Shown here: positions 33,995 through 42,558 of the stretch, piece after piece
How the letters are laid out: each line of letters opens with the position of its first letter
How positions within the stretch are numbered: position 1 is the first letter of the stretch
Assembly (NCBI RefSeq): GCF_900111075.1
Contig: NZ_FOFZ01000004.1
Span: 62,001-126,000, forward strand
DNA length: 64,000 nt
Reading direction: 5' to 3'
Origin: Flavobacterium frigoris
Lineage (GTDB): Bacteria > Bacteroidota > Bacteroidia > Flavobacteriales > Flavobacteriaceae
Made by a program: the position numbers and the translations under genes
The notes under the pieces: generated by a model
Seen by the model: the letters and a program-made list of their open reading frames with translations, nothing else
Database searches by the model: none
What the model was told of the DNA's origin: nothing

Positions 33995-34087
33995 AACCAT
34001 TACTAAATTGAGAGTATCAAACCTCATTTTTATAAATGTGGTACTGGTTCAACGAAAAGTGTACCTTGATAAGTCAGACCTTAATTA

Positions 34088-34175
34088 GGAGCTATTTCCT
34101 GCTATCCGCTATATCTTTTCCTATTCTCGTTAAAAAACGAAAACAGGAAAAGGATGCCGCTACTATCAGGGCTAG
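34088..34175 (+). repeat. Dispersed hairpin repeat, copy C
   Basis: GGAGCTATTTCCTGCTATCC then GCTATAT, hairpin CTTTTCCT...AGGAAAAG (34115-34152) with an inner TCGTT/AACGA stem, then GATGCCGCTACTATCAGGGC. It is closest to copy D at 57403 (opposite strand). Confidence 0.75.
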
Positions 34176-34241
34176 TTCAATTCGTTTTCAAAACATAAAT
34201 TTGAGTTTAAATATTATACTCAAAACCTTAAACAAAAAAGA

Positions 34242-35213
34242 ATGAAAAACATTGCCATTATCATGGGCGGCTATTCCAGCGAATATAAAATATCATTAAT
34301 TAGCGGGAATCTCGTACGCCAATACCTAGATAAAACAAAGTACAACGGATTTTGCATCCACATATTCAAAGAAAAATGGGTTTATGTAGACGATAGTGAA
34401 ACCGAATTTCACATCGACAAAAATGATTTTTCGGTCACTGTTAACGGTACTAAAATTAATTTCGATTGTGTTTTCAACGCAATACACGGAACTCCAGGTG
34501 AAGACGGACTCATGCAAGCCTATCTTGAATTGTTACAAATTCCTCAAACCTCGTGTGATTATTACCAAGCAGCACTTACCTTCAATAAAAGAGATACGCT
34601 ATCAGTGTTAAAACCCTACGGTATAAAAAGCGCAGTTTCTTATTACTTAAATAAAGGAGACAAAATCTATACGGACGAAATTGTAAAAAAAGTGGGATTA
34701 CCTTGTTTCGTAAAACCCAATAAAGCAGGTTCTAGTTTTGGAATCTCAAAAGTAAAAACCGAAGCCGAGTTGCCTATCGCAATAGAAGTTGCCTATCAGG
34801 AAGACAATGAAATCATCATAGAAAGCTTTCTTGACGGTACTGAAGTTTCGGTGGGAGTTATCAACTATAAAGGAATTATAACCGTTTTGCCCATCACAGA
34901 AATTGTTTCTGAGAATGATTTCTTCGACTATGAAGCTAAATATCTTGGTAAATCACAGGAAATTACTCCAGCGAGAATTTCTGATGAAATGACGGAAAAA
35001 GTCGGTACTATTGCAAAACGTGCATACGAATTACTAAAAATGAAAGGATTCTCGAGAAGCGAGTTTATCATTGTAAACGACGAACCCTTTATGCTAGAAA
35101 TGAATACTGTTCCTGGAATGACCAATGAAAGTTTACTACCGCAACAAGCCTTGGCTGCAGGAATTTCATTGGAAGATTTATTTGCAAATGCGATAGAATT
35201 GGCTTTGCGCTAA
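34242..35213 (+). CDS. ddl: D-alanine--D-alanine ligase
   Basis: 323 residues. It makes the D-Ala-D-Ala dipeptide for peptidoglycan using ATP. N-terminal MKNIAIIMGGYSSEYKISLIS, HGTPGEDGLMQAYLELL, ATP-grasp motifs CFVKPNKAGSSFGISKV and IIIESFLDGTEVSVGV, and the metal/substrate end FSRSEFIIVNDEPFMLEMNT then VPGMTNESLLPQ. It is followed by coaD 120 bp downstream. Confidence 0.96.
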   Translation: MKNIAIIMGGYSSEYKISLISGNLVRQYLDKTKYNGFCIHIFKEKWVYVDDSETEFHIDKNDFSVTVNGTKINFDCVFNAIHGTPGEDGLMQAYLELLQIPQTSCDYYQAALTFNKRDTLSVLKPYGIKSAVSYYLNKGDKIYTDEIVKKVGLPCFVKPNKAGSSFGISKVKTEAELPIAIEVAYQEDNEIIIESFLDGTEVSVGVINYKGIITVLPITEIVSENDFFDYEAKYLGKSQEITPARISDEMTEKVGTIAKRAYELLKMKGFSRSEFIIVNDEPFMLEMNTVPGMTNESLLPQQALAAGISLEDLFANAIELALR

Positions 35214-35256
35214 GCTATCAATAAGGGACAATGTCCGCACAAATTCTAACACAAAC

Positions 35257-35317
35257 TTGTCATTTCGACGAAGGAGAAAACCCACACAAAGAGATTTCTC
35301 CTTCGTCGAAATGACAA
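35257..35317. repeat. Near-perfect inverted repeat between ddl and coaD
   Basis: TTGTCATTTCGACGAAGGAG (followed by AAA) is mirrored exactly by TTTCTCCTTCGTCGAAATGACAA at 35295-35317, with a 15-bp loop. No T run follows. It resembles a class of intergenic repeats widespread in flavobacteria rather than a terminator. Confidence 0.75.
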
Positions 35318-35333
35318 AATAGAAAAAAGTAAA

Positions 35334-35789
35334 ATGAGAAAAGCCATATTTCCTGGATCCTTTGATCCTATAACATTAGGACACGAAGACATTATAAAAA
35401 GAGGAGTTTCACTTTTTGACGAAATAGTGATTGCAATTGGGGTCAATGCCGAAAAAAAGTATATGTTTTCCCTAGAAGAGCGAAAGCGTTTTATCGAGGA
35501 AACATTCAAAAACGAACCAAAAGTTACGGTGATTACTTATGAAGGTTTGACAATTGATTTATGCCATAGAATCAAAGCTGATTTCATTCTGCGTGGTTTG
35601 CGTAACCCTGCCGATTTTGAATTCGAAAAAGCCATCGCACACACAAACAGACATCTGTCAAAAATAGAAACGGTATTTCTCCTGACCGCAGCACGTACTT
35701 CATACATCAGTTCAAGTATTGTAAGAGACGTAATTCGTAATGGCGGTGAATACCAAATGCTGGTACCACAGGCGGTGAGAGTTAAATAG
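35334..35789 (+). CDS. coaD: Pantetheine-phosphate adenylyltransferase
   Basis: 151 residues. MRKAIFPGSFDPITLGHEDI carries the nucleotidyltransferase T/HxGH motif; GLTIDLCHRIKADFILRGLR, DFEFEKAIAHTNRHL and YISSSIVRDVIRNGG follow. It adenylates 4'-phosphopantetheine in the penultimate step of CoA synthesis. The start is 16 bp after the inverted repeat. Confidence 0.96.
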   Translation: MRKAIFPGSFDPITLGHEDIIKRGVSLFDEIVIAIGVNAEKKYMFSLEERKRFIEETFKNEPKVTVITYEGLTIDLCHRIKADFILRGLRNPADFEFEKAIAHTNRHLSKIETVFLLTAARTSYISSSIVRDVIRNGGEYQMLVPQAVRVK

Positions 35790-35981
35790 TGCTTAACTTG
35801 TGGTAAGCAGCTAAACCTATGTTTTCTAGACAAAATGGAATTCCTTTTTCACATCTATGAACATATGTGTTTTAAAAAAATAATTCCTACTTTTTGAATA
35901 TTAAAACAAATACTAATAATCATAAACTTGCAGAAAGTACTTAATAACCGTATTTTCGCCAAATCATAACAAATTTCAATA

Positions 35982-36560
35982 ATGAGTATAGAAAGAGAAT
36001 TAAGCAAAAGAGGTGGATCGAAATGTGAACTTTGTGCAGCAACTGAAAACCTAAAAGTATACGAAGTACTACCTACTAGAAAAGGTGGATTGGACGAAAG
36101 TATCATGGCTTGCGGTACCTGTATTGAACAAATCGAAACTCCGGGTAATGAAGATCTAAACCATTGGAGATGTCTTAACGACAGTATGTGGAGCGAGCAT
36201 ACTGCAGTACAAGTGGTGTCGTGGAGAATGTTGAGCCGTTTGCGTTCTGCAGGTTGGCCTCAAGAATTAATCGACCAAATGTATTTAGACGAAGATACTT
36301 TAGCCTGGGCTCAATCGACTGGCGAAGGCGAAGAAGATGAAAATAAAGTCATTCACAGAGACAGCAACGGAGTTATTCTAGAAGTTGGTGATTCAGTAGT
36401 TTTGATTAAGGATTTAAAAGTTAAAGGTTCAAGTATGGTTGCAAAACAGGGAACTGCAGTGCGTAATATCAGACTAGATCATGAAAATGCTGAATACATT
36501 GAAGGTAAAGTAGACGGACAAACGATCGTAATTATTACACAATACGTGAAGAAAATATAG
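35982..36560 (+). CDS. PhnA/YjdM-like zinc-ribbon protein
   Basis: 192 residues. N-terminal zinc ribbon CELC...CGTC (residues 14-45 approx.), a middle helical region, and a C-terminal PhnA domain RDSNGVILEVGDSVVLIKDLKVKGSS then KQGTAVRNIRL and EGKVDGQTIVIITQYVKK. Despite the historical phosphonate name, the function of PhnA/YjdM is not established. A TATTTTCG sequence about 30 nt upstream is a near match to the promoter -7 box. Confidence 0.88.
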   Translation: MSIERELSKRGGSKCELCAATENLKVYEVLPTRKGGLDESIMACGTCIEQIETPGNEDLNHWRCLNDSMWSEHTAVQVVSWRMLSRLRSAGWPQELIDQMYLDEDTLAWAQSTGEGEEDENKVIHRDSNGVILEVGDSVVLIKDLKVKGSSMVAKQGTAVRNIRLDHENAEYIEGKVDGQTIVIITQYVKKI

Positions 36561-36612
36561 TAATCAGTTTTTAGTGGTCACTAAAAATAGTGATTAGTCA
36601 CATATTTAAAAC

Positions 36613-36654
36613 AAAAAAAACGTTAACAGTACATTTTCTGTTAACGTTTTTTTT
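36613..36654. terminator. Bidirectional terminator
   Basis: CGTTAACAG / CTGTTAACG stem with eight A before and eight T after, between the convergent phnA-like and helicase genes. Confidence 0.9.
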
Positions 36655-36778
36655 ATACTTTTTCGATCAATTAAAGTGAGTGTTTTCACTTCAACGCATT
36701 CAATATCTGAATACTAAAAAACTGAACACCGAACACTTTCTTAAAACTGAATACTGCTAACTGAGACTGAACACTGCG

Positions 36779-38128
36779 CTAAGACTCCTCTTCTTTCTTA
36801 ATCACTTTTCTAGCTACTTCAATTTTGAACTTCTTGCCTTTCATTTTTTCATCTTGAATGTTATGAAGCAAGTCTTTTACTTTATTAAATTTTACTGCCG
36901 CAAAAGAAATAAAATCTTTTACTTCAATTAATCCTAAATCCCCTTTTTCCAGCTTTCCTTTCTGAGAAAAGAAACCCACAATATCGATTTTATTTAGTTT
37001 GTTTTTCTTTCCACCACTGATATAGATCGTTTGATAATGAGGAGGTTTTGGCAATGAAACCGTCTCTTCCAAGTTAAAAACTTCCATTCCGTAGTTGATA
37101 TAATCTGCTTTTTTCTCACTCTCATGAGCAATAACATAGGCTGTTCCCGTAGCAAGCATACGCGCCGTTCTACCGTTTCTATGCGTAAACTCATCCTCTT
37201 TTGAAGGTAAATGATAATGGATAACATGATTCATTTCTGGAATATCCAGACCACGAGCTGCTAAATCAGTAGTGATTAAATAACTCACACTTCCATTTCT
37301 AAATTGAATTAAAGCGCGTTCTCTCTCATCTTGATCCATTCCGCCATGATAATAAGTAGAATAGATGCCTTTTTCGTTTAAAGTGTCGCTGATACGCTCT
37401 GCAGCATCTCTATGATTACAAAAAACAATAGCCGATTCTGATTTTAATGAACAAATCAAATTAAACAGACTTCCTATCTTATCTCTTTCCTTAGAAACAA
37501 CCAATTTTGTAGAAAGATTAGTTTCTTGCTCGTTTTCTGGTATAAAGTCTAAAATTGTCGGATTAACTACTCGTGTATATTTTGGAATCTCGATATCTGA
37601 AGTAGCCGAAACTAAAACGCGTTTGTTCAGTTTGGTTAATTTACCAATGATAAATGACATTTGCTCATGGAAACCCAATTGCAATGATTTGTCAAATTCA
37701 TCTAAAATTAAGGTTTGTATTTTATCAGTTCTAAAAGTACCTCTATCAATATGATCTGCAATACGTCCCGGAGTTCCTATTAAAACAGCTGGAGGATTAC
37801 TTAAATTCTTGATTTCTGTGTCGATAGAGTGGCCACCATAGCAAACATTTACTTTATACTCAGTCCCCATTTTTTTCCAAACTTGCTCAATTTGCAATCC
37901 TAATTCTCTTGAAGGAACTAGAATTAAACATTGAACCGAAATAATTTCGGGTTGTAACATTTCTAATATAGGTAATAAAAAAGCTAGGGTTTTCCCTGAA
38001 CCTGTAGGTGAAAGCAACAAAACATTGTTATCATTTAAGATTGTTTCTTGTGCTGCTTCCTGCATTTCATTTAGGCTTTCGATGCCTAAATTCAAAAGTA
38101 TATTGTTGGAATGGTGTCTCTGATTCAT
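36779..38128 (-). CDS. DEAD-box family RNA helicase (DbpA-like C-terminus)
   Basis: 449 residues. Walker A PTGSGKT (41-47), motif GGH, TPGRIADH, Walker B with DEFD (143-146) in place of DEAD, SAT (174-176), TTDLAARGLDIP and HRNGRTAR. The C-terminal domain after residue 370 (IDIVGFFSQKGKLEKGDLGL, then FAAVKFNKV) looks like the DbpA RNA-binding domain that targets 23S rRNA in ribosome assembly. Its -7 box ends 4 nt before the ATG. Confidence 0.92.
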   Translation of the reverse strand: MNQRHHSNNILLNLGIESLNEMQEAAQETILNDNNVLLLSPTGSGKTLAFLLPILEMLQPEIISVQCLILVPSRELGLQIEQVWKKMGTEYKVNVCYGGHSIDTEIKNLSNPPAVLIGTPGRIADHIDRGTFRTDKIQTLILDEFDKSLQLGFHEQMSFIIGKLTKLNKRVLVSATSDIEIPKYTRVVNPTILDFIPENEQETNLSTKLVVSKERDKIGSLFNLICSLKSESAIVFCNHRDAAERISDTLNEKGIYSTYYHGGMDQDERERALIQFRNGSVSYLITTDLAARGLDIPEMNHVIHYHLPSKEDEFTHRNGRTARMLATGTAYVIAHESEKKADYINYGMEVFNLEETVSLPKPPHYQTIYISGGKKNKLNKIDIVGFFSQKGKLEKGDLGLIEVKDFISFAAVKFNKVKDLLHNIQDEKMKGKKFKIEVARKVIKKEEES

Positions 38129-38132
38129 TTTG

Positions 38133-38140
38133 CAAAAGTA
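38133..38140 (-). promoter_or_regulatory. Promoter -7 box of the helicase gene, 4 nt from the ATG
   Basis: Minus-strand TACTTTTG, then CAAA, then ATG (38126-38128). This predicts a leaderless or near-leaderless mRNA. Confidence 0.5.
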
Positions 38141-38233
38141 ATTAAAAAAAGTGGTCAGTCGTCAGTTTTTAGTATTCAGACATCATTTTCATTTTTATGA
38201 ATTCTATCTTTTAAATTACGCTTAAAAAAATAT

Positions 38234-38241
38234 TACTTTTG
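38234..38241 (+). promoter_or_regulatory. Promoter -7 box of the M14 peptidase gene
   Basis: TACTTTTG, 24 nt before ATG 38266. It overlaps an in-frame TTG (38239), which is therefore unlikely to be the start. Confidence 0.55.
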
Positions 38242-38265
38242 GCTTACACTATAAAAAAACTAGAT

Positions 38266-39993
38266 ATGAGATTCTACGCTGTTGCATTCTTACTGTTTTC
38301 TTTGTCAAATTTTGCTCAAAAAGATGCTAAATACAGTACTTTTTTCGAAAAAGGAAACGGAAATCAATCGGCAACCTATAAAGAAACTATCGATTATTAT
38401 ACACTACTAGCAACTGATTTCCCCACCATAAAATTGATTGAAATGGGCACAACAGACAGTGGTGAACCCTTACATCTCGTAATTTTTAATCCTGAAAAGT
38501 CTTTTAATCTTAACGAAATCCAAAAGAACAAAGCAATTCTACTGATAAATAACGGCATTCATGCTGGAGAACCTGATGGAATTGATGCAACGATGCAATT
38601 ATTCCGTGATTTGGCTTTAGGAAAAATTAAAATTCCAAAGAATACGATTGTATCCACTATTCCAGTTTATAATATCGGAGGCGCCTTAAATAGAAATTCG
38701 ACCACAAGAGCGAATCAGGACGGACCAGAAATCTATGGTTTTAGAGGCAATGGTCGAAATTATGATTTGAATCGGGATTTCATTAAATCAGACACTAGAA
38801 ATACTAAAAGTTTTGCAGAACTCTTTCACAAACTAAACCCCGATGTTTTTATAGACAACCATGTAAGCAATGGCGCCGACTATCAATACAAACTGACCTA
38901 CATCATGACACAACAGAACCAGTTAGGAACTGTTTTAGGCAACTATTTGGATAAAGAAATGATGCCATTAATAGTCTATGATCTACAGAAAAAAAACGTT
39001 CCTACTACTCCATATGTCAATGCGTTCAGCGAAACACCAGACAATGGTTTTATGCAGTTTTTTGACAGCCCCAGATATTCCACGGGCTACACTTCGTTAT
39101 TTAATACAATCGGATTTGTGGTAGAAACTCACATGCTAAAAAAATATGATGATAGAGTAAAAGCAACCTACGATTATATGCGCTCCACAATTGACTTTAT
39201 GGATACTAATTACCATAAAATCAAACAAATGCGCTTGAAAAACGAAGAACAGTATACGCCTAAAAAATCCTACGCTATCAAATGGGAAATTGACACTACA
39301 AAAGTCTCAAAATTTTCATTTTTAGGTTTCGAAGCCGGACATAAAAAAAGTGAAGTTACTAATGGAAATCGATTGTTCTATGATAGAAGCAAACCGTTCA
39401 AGAAAGACATCCGCTATCTAAAAGAATATAAATCTGTAAAAGAAATAACCATTCCTAGCGCCTATATAATCCCGAAAGCGTTTTGGAATATCATTGATTT
39501 ATTAAAAAGCAATAACATTGCGTTTCACCAGTTAAAAAAGGACAGTCTAATCGAAGTAGAAAGTTATAAAATTGCCGATTATAAAACTTCGGGTGCCGCT
39601 TACGAAGGGCATTACATCCATAGAGACACTAAATTAGTCGCTAAAAAGGAAACTAAAGCTTTCGCCAAAGGAGATTATCTAGTCTCAACACAACAAAAAG
39701 GGGTGAAATATTTGTTAGAAACGCTAGAACCAGAAGGAATAGATTCTTTTTTCAATTGGAATTTCTTCGATACCATGTTACAACAAAAAGAAGGATACTC
39801 TGACTATGTTTTTGAGGATACTGCAGCTCAAATCTTGAAAGACAATCCAAAACTGAAAGCGGAATTGGAACAGAAAAAAAACGATGATCTCATCTTTGCT
39901 AAAAGCCCCGAAGCTCAATTAGACTGGGTTTACAAAAACTCAGTCTATTATGAAAAAGCCCATTTACAGTACCCAATCTATCGTGTCTTATAA
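38266..39993 (+). CDS. Secreted M14 family zinc carboxypeptidase
   Basis: 575 residues from ATG 38266 with a signal peptide (MRFYAVAFLLFSLSNFAQ). GIHAGEPDGIDA holds the M14 HxxE zinc ligands, GNGRNYDLNRDFIK the substrate-binding Asn-Arg pair, and FIDNHVSNGADYQY the third zinc-ligand His; the catalytic Glu should be in GFVVETHML. The C-terminal 200 residues are a beta-rich accessory region. It removes C-terminal residues from peptides outside the cytoplasm. It ends 7 bp from the convergent Nudix gene. Confidence 0.88.
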   Translation: MRFYAVAFLLFSLSNFAQKDAKYSTFFEKGNGNQSATYKETIDYYTLLATDFPTIKLIEMGTTDSGEPLHLVIFNPEKSFNLNEIQKNKAILLINNGIHAGEPDGIDATMQLFRDLALGKIKIPKNTIVSTIPVYNIGGALNRNSTTRANQDGPEIYGFRGNGRNYDLNRDFIKSDTRNTKSFAELFHKLNPDVFIDNHVSNGADYQYKLTYIMTQQNQLGTVLGNYLDKEMMPLIVYDLQKKNVPTTPYVNAFSETPDNGFMQFFDSPRYSTGYTSLFNTIGFVVETHMLKKYDDRVKATYDYMRSTIDFMDTNYHKIKQMRLKNEEQYTPKKSYAIKWEIDTTKVSKFSFLGFEAGHKKSEVTNGNRLFYDRSKPFKKDIRYLKEYKSVKEITIPSAYIIPKAFWNIIDLLKSNNIAFHQLKKDSLIEVESYKIADYKTSGAAYEGHYIHRDTKLVAKKETKAFAKGDYLVSTQQKGVKYLLETLEPEGIDSFFNWNFFDTMLQQKEGYSDYVFEDTAAQILKDNPKLKAELEQKKNDDLIFAKSPEAQLDWVYKNSVYYEKAHLQYPIYRVL

Positions 39994-40000
39994 GAAAGCA

Positions 40001-40603
40001 CTATTTAACAAGCGCTTCTTCTTCAAATAATAATTTGATGTTTTCGTATGAATTTTTTAAAGCCATTGGAATTTCCTCTGGCTTCAACCAGGCTACTTTT
40101 TCAATACCTTCATCTAATTGACCTTGTGGTACGCCATCAAAATCAGATTGCATTTCAAACCAGTGGGTAATTTTAAGCTTGTATTTCCCGTTGCGTTTGA
40201 AAATATGATACGTTTTTTGGAGTTTTTTTGTAACCCGCAATTGATTTACTCCTGTCTCTTCTTCGACTTCACGCATCGCGGTATCTTCAATTTCCTCTCC
40301 TTTTTCGATTCCACCCTTCGGTAAATCCCACTTTCCATTCCTAAAAATGAATAAAACCTCCCCATTTCTATTATAGACAAAGCCTCCTCCCGCTTTACAA
40401 ACTGGAATTTTAGCTTTCAAAGTCTTCATAATTTCCTTCTCATCGGGATGATAGAGATAGGCTTTTTGAATTTTATTTTGAAATATTTTTATGATAAGTT
40501 GCTCAATGTCTATACTTTCCAGTAAGAACAATTGAAAATCTGTTTCTTTTGAAATTTTATTTGTCAAAAAAAGTGGTTTGTCGTTAACAAAAACTTTATA
40601 CAT
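40001..40603 (-). CDS. Nudix hydrolase
   Basis: 200 residues. The Nudix box spans residues 97-118 (GGIEKGEEIEDTAMREVEEE, then TG), matching GX5EX7REUXEEXGU. The first 65 residues are a flavobacterial N-terminal extension. It hydrolyses a nucleoside diphosphate linked to an unknown group. Its start codon lies inside the promoter of the divergent pyrE gene, with only 7 bp between the two start codons. Confidence 0.92.
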   Translation of the reverse strand: MYKVFVNDKPLFLTNKISKETDFQLFLLESIDIEQLIIKIFQNKIQKAYLYHPDEKEIMKTLKAKIPVCKAGGGFVYNRNGEVLFIFRNGKWDLPKGGIEKGEEIEDTAMREVEEETGVNQLRVTKKLQKTYHIFKRNGKYKLKITHWFEMQSDFDGVPQGQLDEGIEKVAWLKPEEIPMALKNSYENIKLLFEEEALVK

Positions 40604-40606
40604 TTG
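40577..40606 (+). promoter_or_regulatory. pyrE promoter, inside the Nudix gene start
   Basis: TTTG (40577-40580), 18-nt spacer, TACATTTG (40599-40606), then 4 nt and the pyrE ATG. It is a near-ideal Bacteroidota promoter lying entirely within the 5' coding end of the divergent Nudix gene. Confidence 0.75.
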
Positions 40607-40610
40607 TATT

Positions 40611-41261
40611 ATGATTTTTAATAAAGATACTGCCGAAAAAACAGCCGAATTGCTTTTACAAATAAATGCAATTAAATTGAATCCAGGAAATCCTTTTACA
40701 TGGGCTTCTGGATGGAAATCACCTATTTATTGTGATAATCGCCTAATCCTCTCATTTCCAGCAATAAGAAATTATGTTAGAGATGAATTTTCTAAACACA
40801 TTGAAAAACAATTTGGAAAACCAGATGTTATTGCCGGTGTTGCTACTGGAGCAATAGGAATTGGAATACTTGTTGCCGAGAGCATGGGACTTCCGTTCGT
40901 ATATGTTCGACCAGAAGCTAAAAAACACGGGCGTCAAAACCAAGTGGAAGGTTTCTTACAAAAAGGACAGAATGTAGTTGTTGTAGAAGATTTGATTAGC
41001 ACAGGCAATAGCAGCTTGAATGCCGTGGAAGCCTTGCGTGCAGCTGGTGCAAATATCAAAGGGATGGCAGCCATCTTTACCTACGGTTTTGATGTAGCTG
41101 AACAAAACTTCAAAGATGCTAACCTTGATTTATACACTTTGAGTAATTATCAAAATTTGTTGAATCTCGCTGTTGCCAAAAGTTATATCACTGAAAAAGA
41201 AGAAAAAACCTTGAGAGAATGGAGTGTCACTCCATCTACTTGGGATGTCGAAAATAAATAA
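40611..41261 (+). CDS. pyrE: Orotate phosphoribosyltransferase
   Basis: 216 residues from ATG 40611. It converts orotate and PRPP to OMP in pyrimidine synthesis. NPFTWASGWKSPIYCDNR is the orotate-site loop, VATGAIGIG and RPEAKKHGRQNQVEG the catalytic loop, and VVVVEDLISTGNSS (126-134) the PRPP-binding motif. An ATG upstream at 40578 would lie in the -33 element. The next gene follows after 12 bp. Confidence 0.96.
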   Translation: MIFNKDTAEKTAELLLQINAIKLNPGNPFTWASGWKSPIYCDNRLILSFPAIRNYVRDEFSKHIEKQFGKPDVIAGVATGAIGIGILVAESMGLPFVYVRPEAKKHGRQNQVEGFLQKGQNVVVVEDLISTGNSSLNAVEALRAAGANIKGMAAIFTYGFDVAEQNFKDANLDLYTLSNYQNLLNLAVAKSYITEKEEKTLREWSVTPSTWDVENK

Positions 41262-41273
41262 AATTAACACAAT

Positions 41274-41666
41274 ATGAACTTAGAAAGTCCAAAAGTTACT
41301 GTTCAAAAATCAGCTCAAGAATTATTTGATTTATTGACTGATGTAAAAAGCTTTGAAAAATTAATGCCAGATAACATAGCTAAATTTGAGGTAATCGGAG
41401 AAGATGCTTTTATTTTTGGATTAAAAGGGATGCCGGAAATCAAATTAAAGATGAAAGAAAAAGTAGCCCCAAGTAAAGTGGTACTTGGTGCTGCAAGCGA
41501 TAAATTACCTTTTACTTTAATAGCAAATATTGATACTGTTTCAGATAGTTCTAGTGCTGTTAAGCTTGATTTCGAAGGCGATTTTAACCCGATGATGGCG
41601 ATGATGATAAAAGGCCCTATTGGTAAATTCATCGAAGCTTTAGCCACAAACATGACTAAACTATAG
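41274..41666 (+). CDS. SRPBCC (START-like) domain protein
   Basis: 130 residues: VTVQKSAQELFDLLTDVKSF then KLMP is the usual first helix of the SRPBCC fold, followed by beta strands and a C-terminal helix IGKFIEALATNM. The fold makes a hydrophobic ligand pocket. No ligand can be assigned. It is 12 bp after pyrE and probably in its operon; a terminator follows. This pairing is frequent in flavobacteria. Confidence 0.85.
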   Translation: MNLESPKVTVQKSAQELFDLLTDVKSFEKLMPDNIAKFEVIGEDAFIFGLKGMPEIKLKMKEKVAPSKVVLGAASDKLPFTLIANIDTVSDSSSAVKLDFEGDFNPMMAMMIKGPIGKFIEALATNMTKL

Positions 41667-41686
41667 TTTCACATTTAATACAATTT

Positions 41687-41723
41687 AAAAGTCCGATTAG
41701 AAATTCTAAACGGGCTTTTTTTA
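41687..41723 (+). terminator. Terminator of pyrE-SRPBCC
   Basis: AAGTCCG-TTAGAA / TTCTAA-CGGGCTT imperfect stem followed by seven T. Confidence 0.8.
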
Positions 41724-41847
41724 TTTTATCTCTAAACTAAAACGTTAAACAACAAATCATAATTGAAAAAATACAGTTCAGTAATAAACTTTATAAAAAA
41801 GTAAATCATTATCCGAAGTTTGAGCCATTAAACTAAAAAATATCAAA

Positions 41848-42516
41848 ATGGAGCAAGCGATTACGATTTTAATTTACATCCATGCATTCTTTGGCTGAGT
41901 TGGCTTAATTGCAGGAATTGGAACTATTATTGTCCCAAAAGGAAAGTCATTACACAAAAAAATGGGCAAACTATTCTCGATTGGAATGATAAAAAGCTCG
42001 ATTATCTCACTACCTATTTGCTGCATGCCAAAACATCAAAATATATTTCTGTTCTTGATTGGATTGTTTTCCATCTATCTTGTTCTCTCTGGAAATAGAG
42101 CTTTGACATTTAAACGTAAAATGAAAGGCAATTTAATAGATCAATTAATTTCAGGAATTATGCTATTATTTTCAGTTGTAATGGTTGCTTTAGGAATATA
42201 TTTCCAATTGAACAGTCTAGAAAATGGAATACTATTTACATTCTTTGGCGGATTTGGGCTTTTTATGACCATCAAAGATTTTGCTTTTTAAGCAAGCATT
42301 TCAGCGACCAATAAAAACTGGCTATCAAAACATATCGGAAAAATGATAGGAGCTTTGATCGCTTCAATAACAGCTTTTATTTTAGCTGGACTAGGATATG
42401 AAAATTTAATCGCTTGGATAACACCTAGTATTTCAGGAACAATCTACATCATTTATTGGAATAAAAAACAGAACCCAAAGTTCCTAAAAACAATCAAAAT
42501 TCAGATAAAAAAATAA
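41848..42516 (+). pseudogene. DUF2306-like membrane protein gene with two in-frame stops
   Basis: One continuous frame of 222 codons from ATG 41848 to TAA 42514 is interrupted by TGA at 41896-41898 (after HAFFG, where GGA would give the expected Gly) and TAA at 42289-42291 (after KDFAF). The encoded protein would have about six TM helices, with IYIHAFFG..GLIAGIGTIIV and KNWLSKHIGKMIGALIAS. The rest of the frame is intact, so decay looks recent. The open segment 41962-42291 is only the middle of the protein. Suppression of the stops is possible but unsupported. Confidence 0.8.
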
Positions 42517-42558
42517 TCTGATTCTTAAATAAAAAGTAACAATTGATTCCTTTGCTAT

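Noticed and set aside
41962..42291. 109-codon frame as an independent membrane protein
   Set aside because: The same frame continues in both directions beyond the TGA and TAA with matching hydrophobic pattern, so it is the middle part of one decayed gene.
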